Positions 55,814-64,000 of a stretch of 64,000 nucleotides of DNA are shown piece after piece. The translations under genes were made by a program, and so were the position numbers. The notes under the pieces are model-generated. The model saw only the letters and a list, made by a program, of their open reading frames with translations, had not been told where the DNA came from and made no database searches. The stretch is from Orychophragmus violaceus (lineage: Eukaryota > Streptophyta > Magnoliopsida > Brassicales > Brassicaceae), in the NCBI GenBank assembly GCA_030180135.1, contig CM058233.1, forward strand, positions 101,764,994-101,828,993, given 5' to 3'. The first letter of the stretch is position 1, and every line of letters begins with the position of its first letter.

Positions 55814-56679
55814 GGGCCGGCTCTCTCTCGAGAGCGAGCGATTTCCGGTGAACCGGAATCGCTTCCGATTTCAGGCGGTTTCTTTCTCTTCTCTTCCCGC
55901 CTGACGAGTTTTTTCTGATCGTCCCTTCTTCTCTCCTCCTAATCTTTCAGAAGGTGCGATCTTTTTCTCGTTGCTTATCGGATTCGGTTTTGCCGGATTT
56001 CCGGCGGTTTTGTTTTGGGTTTTGGGCTATGTCGGTTGGCTTTTGTCTAGTTCTTGGCTCGCCGACTCTAATAAACTCAAGATCGCTTTCCATGGCTGAC
56101 GTATTTCCGTTTTATCGGATCCTCCGGATGCTTCCGGTTTCTCGCTTTGCGAGTTCTTCTCGATCCTCCTCCCTTGTTTCTCTTTTCGCCGTTCATCGTC
56201 TGAGTTTTCTAGCTTTGCTCTACCTGAGCCTCTCCGGTCTGTCTGGTCTAAAATCGCTTCCGTGCCCCTGCTTTAGAGGACAAGCGTATGGGGATTCTGT
56301 GAAGAGTTCACTCTTTCCGGCGGTGGCGCTTCCAGCTTCGGTGGTCTTTTGTGGGGTTACGCTAACGCTTTCTTTTGATGCAGGTTTGATTGAGCGGTGG
56401 TTTCGGGATGTGTGGATCGGCAAACGGTCTTGGCTGGTGCGGTGAGTTGGTCCGGAGCGTTGCGGCTGCGCTTTCCTCCGCGACGGTCGGCGATCTCCAG
56501 CGGTCTTCCCTTGGCGTGACGCGTGTCTCGCATGCGGCTTTCTTTGGTTTGCCACGTGGAGGACTTATCCCCACGAATTGCGTTTTGCGTTTGCGTTTGC
56601 TCACTGTGTTGGGCTTTAGCCCGTTTGTACTTTGGCCTCGGCCCATGGAATGTGACTTGTTGACAAAAAAAAAAAAAAA
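55814..56679 (+). mobile_element. Non-LTR retroposon, 866 bp, with 11-bp TSD and A tail
   Basis: Flanked by AATATTATGAC at 55803-55813 and 56680-56690. It begins GGGCCGGCTCTCTCTCGAG and ends GTTGACAAAAAAAAA. GC-rich against an AT-rich background. The ORF 55954-56445 (163 aa) has no recognisable domain and is probably fortuitous. Size, tail and lack of coding resemble Sadhu-type non-coding retroposons, or a LINE 5' UTR joined to its 3' end. Confidence 0.85.
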
Positions 56680-56690
56680 AATATTATGAC

Positions 56691-59179
56691 AAACATGCAA
56701 ATTCTCAGCGGCAGCGCCTACACACTCGCTTCCCCACATAATCATCCATCCGATATATTTCATAAACGGTTGTCCCTAGCTATTGTACTATTCACTTGGG
56801 CGTGAATGATAATAATATTCGTCGACCATGGTATAGGATTAAAAATGATATTGACTTTGACATTTTATTATTCCTTAAATGTGAGAATAATATTACATTT
56901 ATTCACTTAGGCTTGAATAATATTATTCGGCATTAATTAACCCTGATACAAATTTAAAAGTGATTATTGAGTTTGACATTTTGTTATTCCTTTGATGTGA
57001 GAAACTGAGAATAATCCACTTTACTATAGTGTTTTTGATATATTCGAATCAAATCTTTTACTAAATAACTCACCGAGTTTTTGCAGGTGCCCATCAGCTG
57101 CTAACCAAATTACAATATATTTATTATTGATTTGCTGGGAAGTTTTAAATCCTTAATCTATCATGTTTTTAGATTTCAAAGTGGCATTTTATTGACTTCT
57201 GTTGATTAGCTTAATGGTCAATCATCCTCAATATGTCACCCAACCTAGTAGGATTAATTCTAGTTCCGGACCCAAAAATGAAAACAAACTAGAAGACAAA
57301 TACTAGAAAACTCTAGCACATTCTAGTGCATGTTTATTAGTGTATATTATTGTCTCTCTCCAGCTGGGATCCGATCGATCATACGAACTTAGAAACATAA
57401 CTCAACGTCCAACAATCTTTTATTAACATGGGAATATCTAAGCTGAAACCTAACTAATCTACAAAAGAAATAGTACTGTCGACTAATTCAAAAACCATGT
57501 TTTTTTAATGATGAAATCTAAAATATGATTTCATTTTCATCTAGCCGAACATTATCAACTTAGTTCTTAACGAAAATAGAATTAGGACCGACGATTCACG
57601 TCTTGAAAACATTCAATACAAAAATATGTCACATAATGGTTAACAGTCTTGATATGATATTTTTCCACTTTAAAATACAATAACCATCATAATACTATCA
57701 TCATGATCCCCATTCATTATTGTCGTCGTTACATTTCTTATATTATTTTATGGCAACCTAAAGTGGTCGACGTGGCTCTTCCGGTTTCACAAATATAAAG
57801 TTGTATATACGACTTAGGGTTGGGCAAAAGACGAGTACACGCAAGTCCAAAACACCGTATGTACATAACCAAGTAGCTGCTGCAACTTGGTTCTTCATGC
57901 TTCGTATATTATATACCTACATATATATTTATATTTATACTTTTTTCTTGATAGTGACAACGAAGAAAGTCGACATCAGTAACGATTTGAACGTTTTCTC
58001 ATTACTTAAACTAGTGCAAGTTACAACACATCTTTCTATGATTCGGTTCATGTAACTAAAGTTTCAGTATGTGTTTAAATAATACTATTAAGAATGATAT
58101 ATTCCGTCAACTAACAATATACAGTATGTGTTTCTTTTACATATTGATATGGCAAGTTGCTTCTTGTGTGGCCTACTTGTGCCACAATTTGATTTAATAT
58201 TGGAAAATAAATTCCGGCTACACAGTGGCCGAAGAAGCCACCCGTATAATTAAACCATTAGCGCACATAACTTTGTTATTAATTACTGACTTCATTACAA
58301 AGCAAATGTATATATGAAAAGAAACAGAAGCTAGCCGTGTATATACAAGAAACAAAACTAAATGCATAGACCGTCTGCTGCAAAAAAATGACATAAAACT
58401 GCAACATATGATCATGCCGACTGATTAGAAGATACATTATGTTGTGGAATAGTTCATTGTAATATCAGTCTTGCTATTGTGGTTCATAAAGAAAGAAAGT
58501 CATATTAATTATCATGCGTGGTTCACGAGAGAAAATTACAATGTTGCGTTAAAGGTCTTTGTGGAAGTTGTGGATATAGAGATCCGGTTAAATAATTTTA
58601 CAAGAACTAGAAACAATAAAGGTCAAAACCTTCGTGGAAATATGAGGAATCTAGAGTAGGAGCTAAGATTTTCGAGACCTCATTAAAAAAAAAACTGTAA
58701 TTTTACTTTTATACTAATAAAAATAATATCTAAAAATTATAAAAACAATATAAAACAAAAAACAATTAAAAGGTATAATATATACTTATAATTTACATAA
58801 TTTTTTTGTTATATATTTCTTAGAAAATTTTACTTTTTTATAAAAACATATCAAAATATATATTTTCACAAATTAGTATACAAAATAATTTTTTTATAAA
58901 TTTTCGGGATTCTTATATTGGTGGAACCCATTCAAATGTTTCAAAAAATTTGTTCAAATCCGATTATGCAACTAACCGAACTGAACCAAAAGACTTTATA
59001 TTTAGATTCATGGAACGATGGGCCTGAACCAAAGGACCTTTATTTTGGACGATGAGCTCGACCGTTGAATTGTGACTGGTCTTCTCACACCATTTGTCAC
59101 TTTGAAGATAAATGACTAAATTCAAGTACTGTACATGAGATTCCAGCAAAAGTCTTCATGTAAAATTACTAGTTAGTTA
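56691..59179. other. Gene-poor AT-rich stretch
   Basis: Only short ORFs without domains. AATAATATTATTCG / CGTGAATGATAATAATATTCG sequence near 56800-56930 is repeated in direct order (CACTTGGGCGTGAAT; CACTTAGGCTTGAAT), suggesting an old duplication. Nothing else recognised. Confidence 0.5.
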
Positions 59180-59423
59180 GAGCATGACCATCAATGAACC
59201 CCCTTTGGGGGTTCTTAAAAAAATTTTTTTGGGAAAAGTGTAAAAAAAAAAAAAAAAATTCGAAAAAAAAAATTAGACGAATGATAAGCCGCCACGTGTC
59301 ATGAACAGTGTAAGAACCGGTTCTTAAATAAGGATTTTTAGGACCCGGGTTCTTAACTATTCACGTGGGACCCACGTGAATAGTTAAGAACCCGGACCTT
59401 AAGATACCTCAATGGCCATGCTC
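59180..59423. mobile_element. PIF/Harbinger-type MITE, GAGCATGTCC family, copy 3
   Basis: 244 bp, starting GAGCATGACCATCAATG and ending CAATGGCCATGCTC, flanked by TTA (59177-59179 and 59424-59426). It holds CACGTGGGACCCACGTGAAT and CCACGTGTCATGAACAG as in copies 1 and 2. Confidence 0.85.
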
Positions 59424-59499
59424 TTAGCCCGAAAACTATATATAATATATAAAACTCGATCAGTGAACGTGCTCATGAAACCCTCATAACTCTTTGAGT

Positions 59500-60060
59500 A
59501 TGTACATATGCATGGTCTCTATACAAATTTCTTATCGTGCACAATCACGTCGATGGGAATGAGTCGGAAACCATCGACGTCATTTCGTCGATGGACAAAG
59601 TCGATGAAATCTCGGATTAAATTGTGCAAGTCTCTTGGATTTTCCATCGACCTCGTGACGTCGATTAGACACGTCGATGGGAATTCTGAGAATTCATCGA
59701 CGCGTTTTGGCCGATGGTCTTGGTCGATGATTTCACTGGTCCGACTTGTGCACTCTTCCCTTCATCCTTAAGCTCTTCTTTTGCTTCCTAAGTCTCCAAA
59801 ATGCTCCAAACATCTCCATGAACCTACAAAACACAAGAAAACACTCCAAATGCATCCTAGTATGCTAAATCCTAACCTAAATGCCTACAAACTCTAAATG
59901 CCATCAAGAAGTAACAAAGAAACATGAATGAGAGCAAAAAGAGATCAACATAAGAACTAAACACTATCCTAAATGCATGAAAACACAAGTATATCAACGA
60001 GATATGAGGTTCGATTCCCAAAGAATGCAGTTTAGCAAGATTTATGCATGCAAGCTTCTA
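59500..60060. repeat. LTR-retrotransposon remnant (tentative)
   Basis: A dense series of GTCGATGG / CCATCGAC words (59545-59730), then CTCCAAAATGCTCCAAACAT and AACACTCCAAATGCATCC. It looks like part of a gypsy LTR (Athila-like style), but no ends, tract or coding were found. Confidence 0.35.
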
Positions 60061-61880
60061 GGAGGTCTAAAGTTGCAGATAACCACCATCCATCGTGGTC
60101 ATGTATTGCGGGAGAGCTATCCATCGTATGTGTGGTACATGTGAAACCGTTCGTCGTAGATTGAATGTTGCAGGGAAGAGTTGAACCGTGGAGTCATTGT
60201 TCGTGGAGTTGTTCATCATAATCGTAGGTACTGCAGGTAGTTGATTTCGTTTGATCAGAAGATTATTAATGCTAAGATTAGATCAAATATTACTAATGAT
60301 TGTAATATCATTCTAGATGATAAAAAAATTTACATTTAAAAACAAAATCTTATTTTTAATTTATTCTTAGAATTTCTAGAATATGTGTGGTCCATCATCA
60401 CAGCGAAATCTGTATTAGTTTATAGAATACATCAAAACTTTATAATAAGAGTAAAAAATGGGAGACTGACAAGATCCGGAAGGAGCTAGAAAAGAAACGT
60501 GACCAATTTTGTATTCATTAAAGGAGACAACTAATTTAAACTTTAACTGTATTTGGTCCATATGGGTCAACTGAGCTGGACATGTGTTGATTCTACTTTT
60601 TCTTCTTTGCTTCTTCTCTATTCTTTGTTTGTTTCTATTTTTTTTTTTTTTTTTTTTTTTTCAAAATTTTTAGGTTCACATCGGCACATCGATTTGGTTC
60701 CGCTTGGCCGACATACCGTAACATCCCCTATGGGTCCGAGTGAATTTTTTTTTTTTTTTTTGTGGAAACATTTTTCTATTTAAATAAATGTCAGTAAATT
60801 AAACTGGTAGTAGAAAATGATGAAAAATATTCAGCAACTTTTAGGCATATAATTTTTAAAAATTATACTTTAAAAATACTGAATTGAAAAATATAAAATT
60901 AATGCAAGAATCATAAAGATAATCAGAAATGTAATATTTGATCTCACAAATTTAGAAAAATAACAGACTATTTCTAGGAATTTTATTAAACCCAGGAAAA
61001 ACGCTAATAGAAACTAAATTATAAACCGTTGTTCAAAAAAAATAAACTAAATTATAAATCTTAATTGTTTAACTCAAATTTTCATCAGTTGTATAATTCA
61101 AATTGAATGCAAAAATATATCAAAAACCTAATGCTATGCTAACAAACTCTATATCCAATATTTTTTTGCTTTTTTACCAACTTGAAAATCTAAGAAATAC
61201 ACAACTTATAAATAATTTTATATTCACATGCTTATAAGTTTACTAACCCTTTATACAAATACTTTCAATACAATTGCATAAAATTTAACAAATATTACAT
61301 ATTTGAAGATTTCATACATATTTGAAGATTTCTGATGTGAATTGCGATAGAATTCAAATCTGATTTAAATTTCATTATTCGTCAATTTTCATTTGAGTTT
61401 TTTTCGGTTATGGTAAATATTTGAAATCACTATTGTAATAAATTTTGTGAAGTTATTTTTTTGTTTGGTGACGAAAATAACATTATTTCAATTTAGTATT
61501 TATTAGTTTAAAAATCACGTAATTCTAAATTTCGTATTGGTTTGATATAAAGATGATTAGGGAAATATTTATTTGTAATAATTTTTTTTTGACAACACTT
61601 TGTAATAACTAAATGCATATATATATCGAATTAGCGACCCAAAATATCAGAGCCGAGTGTAGCCACTGAGGCACTGACCAAAGTGTACGACGAAACTGAG
61701 CGATGTTCTGTTTTGATAGATGAATCACGAGCCGCCTGAATTACGGCTTTATGCCAGAATTCGAAGCCCTACATGTCTCGCTCACTCAAATCAATTCAAT
61801 TATATAATTCTAATTGAAATCTGATTAACACACTAATCAAGTAATTAAGTTTTAAATTAAGCTCATTCGTCCTTGCATTA
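60061..61880. other. Upstream spacer of MIR824
   Basis: AT-rich with homopolymer T runs at about 60637-60661 and 60746-60762. ATTTGAAGATTTCATACAT / ATTTGAAGATTTCTG is repeated near 61290-61335. No gene seen. GATCTCACAAATTTAG and similar words do not form a recognised element. Confidence 0.5.
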
Positions 61881-61882
61881 CT

Positions 61883-61890
61883 TATATAAA
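61883..61890 (+). promoter_or_regulatory. TATA box of the MIR824 primary transcript
   Basis: TATATAAA is followed about 30 bases on by a pyrimidine-rich start region (CTATCCGTGCTCTCTCCCCC), the usual plant Pol II layout. Confidence 0.65.
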
Positions 61891-62053
61891 ACCCTCTCTC
61901 GCCTCCTTAGTATTATCTATCCGTGCTCTCTCCCCCCTTCTTCGCTCTCACTCTATGTTATCTCTCTTGCCCTAGCCCCTTCTTATTTTTTCTTCTCAAT
62001 CGGCTTCAGATCAATGCATCCTCACGATTCCTAGGGTTTCCCATTGATTTTCA

Positions 62054-62404
62054 ATGGGATCTCGTGATGGAGGGATCACCATTTTTCTAAAGCAGACGAG
62101 TCACTTCCTTAGATTCCGGTGAGTCTGATTCCTTGTATCTTGTTTCTTAACTTTGCAATTTTATTTTACAGACATGACATTTTGTTGAATTGTTTTGTCT
62201 TATCCGTGAGATCTCTCTTGTAGTTTGAGAACTAGTTTGCAAAATGGGTTAATCATTTGATAGATCAGCTGCATGCGCATTAGTTAACCTGAATTTCCTG
62301 AGCTGCAGAATCCAAATTTTACTGTTCCAAGAAAAATGATGGATTGATTGGTTTGCATGTGCAGATTGATGATGCTCATGGGAGAGAGATTTCTCAATCT
62401 TTAA
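62054..62404 (+). CDS. Candidate 34-aa ORF in the pri-MIR824 leader (speculative)
   Basis: ATG at 62054 opens MGSRDGGITIFLKQTSHFLR in exon 1 and, after the predicted splice 62118/62365, continues to TAA at 62402-62404. It lies in the stretch where miRNA-encoded peptides have been reported for other plant pri-miRNAs. At least two shorter ATG ORFs precede it. No known domain. Chance is a real alternative. Confidence 0.2.
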
Positions 62405-63424
62405 CGGATCTGTCTGTATCTCTCAGGTCTGTTTTCTCATCTCCATTACTTTTGTTAGATGCATGATCCTTGTCTTTCTAGAAGTATTGTGGTTGTCATT
62501 TGGTGATTGTAGTTACTTAGTGTCCATGTTCCTTTTTCCTTATGAACAGCTAAATAGTTGTTCTGAGCATAAAATAAAACCAAATTATTTTGACTTGACC
62601 AACGAAATTGATCAAAAGAAACACACAGAACAAATTGACTCTCTTGTGTTTTTTTATTCCATTTTTCTTGCATTTTTTAGTTATACCTAAAAAGAGATTG
62701 AAAGCATCACACCTTAAAGTTAAAAAGGTTTACTAGAAAGTCTACACCCAAATGATATGATATATATAGGAATGCATATATCCTTGTTCTTTATTTTGTT
62801 TTTCCTTTTGCAAATTAGCACTGCATCACCCATCAGAGAGTTTTGATGATTATCTGAGTGTATATTTAACTTGGCCTATTAAGCTGAACACTCACTGAGT
62901 CACTATGCCTCTCAATGTGGAGATGTTTTATTTGGAAGCTTCTGAGAATTCAAGCTTGATCTTTGTGTTCCTTGTCAATAAACTTTGATTGTTCCTCGGT
63001 AATACTTTTCAAACAATTACAGATAAGAGAGTAGGCCAAATAAACCCAATTTGACAGCAATATAGGATAGTTCATCTGTGTTCGTAGCCTCTACATGCCC
63101 AAAAATGAAATGTAACTTCTTTCAGAAAGCAATGGCTTGGATAGAAACTCCATTAGATAAAAAGGGTACTTAGATTATAAAGGTAATGAATGGAACTTGT
63201 TTCAGTGAAGAGAAATTAAGAAGTTCATTGATTGGATATAAGCAATTCAAATTTTTTTTTTCCTTCAATGATTAAATAAAAGGGTACTTTACTATTGCAT
63301 AAATTAGTTTATTTGAATCTAAAAGTTCATCTGCCTTTGTTTATGCAGTGTTACATTATAGTATTGGGCTGCGTGGTTGACTAAATTGAAGACTAGCAAG
63401 TTTGCTCGAGTTGTCTTTCATGTC

Positions 63425-63445
63425 TAGACCATTTGTGAGAAGGGA
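63425..63445 (+). ncRNA. MIR824: Mature miR824 (5p)
   Basis: The 21 bases starting TAGACCATTTGTGAGAAGG match the Arabidopsis miR824 guide at every position as I remember it. It starts with U, as AGO1-loaded miRNAs do. The guide is on the 5' arm, so the passenger strand is expected downstream. Confidence 0.93.
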
Positions 63446-64000
63446 TATTGTGTTTGCACTGTTCACCCCACCAATCTCTCAATCTGCAGTGGGTAATATG
63501 CTAAATTAGGGAAAATAACTTGTTCAACATATCACACTATAGTTTAGATGCTTTTACAGCTTGAGATACGTTCTTTTGTTATGTATATCTGTATTCTCCA
63601 GGTTACCAAAACGTTTAGGAAATTAGGCGAACATCTCCCTAAACCCCATCTAATAAGAAAGGTCTAATCCTTAGGTCACAGCCATTAGAGCTACGCTCAC
63701 CTCTCGATTAAGCTGTTTTATTTCTGCCATCAAAATCTGATCTTTCCGGAGTTGGGTATATAACTAAGTACATAAATTGCATTCATGACATTTCCGGATG
63801 CTGCATACATAATTTTTTTTTTCATTTGTTTTTGGACTTGGTTCATTTACACTTTGGACAGACATTTTGCCTAAGATATTTCAAACTTCTGTCTTAAGTG
63901 TTAGAGGTTTGTCGTGATAGCTAAGAATTTGTATCTTGCACTACTTAGTTACACTAGTTTACTTGATTATAAATAAATTGGGGAGTGGGGAAGGTGGTCA

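Larger units (their letters stand above)
61917..64000 (+). ncRNA. MIR824: Primary transcript of MIR824 (3' part outside the window)
   Basis: Inferred transcript: exon 1 about 61917-62118 (donor CCG|GTGAGT), exon 2 62365-62426 (acceptor GTGCAG, donor CAG|GTCTGT) and exon 3 from 63349 (acceptor TTATGCAG), reaching the mature miRNA 76 bases later. The Arabidopsis MIR824 foldback is unusually long (several hundred bases), and the 3p strand was not found before base 64000, so the hairpin very likely continues beyond the window. miR824 targets the MADS-box gene AGL16 and so affects satellite stomata and flowering time. The locus follows the CIPK8 remnant as expected for At4g24415. Transcript ends and introns are predictions. 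Confidence 0.75.

Noticed and set aside
55954..56445. 163-aa ORF
   Set aside because: Inside the non-coding retroposon bounded by TSDs; no recognisable motif and an equally long shadow on the other strand.
63640..63665. miR824 passenger strand at TAAGAAAGGTCTAATCC
   Set aside because: Too few complementary bases to the guide; the known 3p strand is not matched, so the partner arm is expected after the window end.

Overview
This is nuclear DNA of a Brassicaceae plant. Genes have several exons with GT-AG introns, spacers are AT-rich, there are no operons, and plant transposons of nearly every class are present. Recognisable genes follow the order I recall for Arabidopsis thaliana chromosome 4, about At4g24280 to At4g24415: plastid Hsp70 (3' end only), a MACPF protein, a DMP/DUF679 protein, a PORR remnant, a CCDC47-like protein, a nucleoside-phosphorylase-like protein, an FSH serine hydrolase, CIPK8 and MIR824. 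The species cannot be fixed from the sequence.

Layout. 1-29 kb holds intact single-copy genes separated by small DNA transposons (hAT and PIF/Harbinger MITEs), non-coding retroposons and a decayed Mutator-like fragment (16-19 kb) flanked by two related retroposon-like segments. From 29.9 to 43.6 kb one CIPK8 gene has been destroyed. It lost its glycine-loop codons and two or more kinase exons, gained a (TC)n tract, and took in a 941-bp hAT element, a 614-bp truncated LINE and a 9.5-kb copia element that itself holds a younger 7.1-kb copia element. Target-site duplications (TSDs) are readable for all four insertions.

From 44 to 55.4 kb lies an accessory block between two nearly identical 278-bp direct repeats. 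It has two paralogous F-box-like genes (one with an intron apparently made of a local TTTTAC repeat), a GRF zinc-finger/membrane protein, and a structurally complete PIF/Harbinger transposon with three open genes: GRF plus coiled coil, Myb/SANT-like, and DDE transposase.

From 55.4 kb to the end are retroposon remnants, another MITE and an LTR-like remnant. The window ends inside the MIR824 primary transcript: a TATA box, two probable introns and the exact 21-nt miR824 sequence at 63425. The opposite hairpin arm is probably beyond the window.

The conserved genes act independently: plastid protein folding, defence-related MACPF function, membrane remodelling, ER membrane-protein insertion, nucleoside or storage-protein metabolism, and stomatal/flowering control by miR824. 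The main interest lies in the CIPK8 wreck and the accessory block. All comparisons with Arabidopsis come from memory, not from a search.
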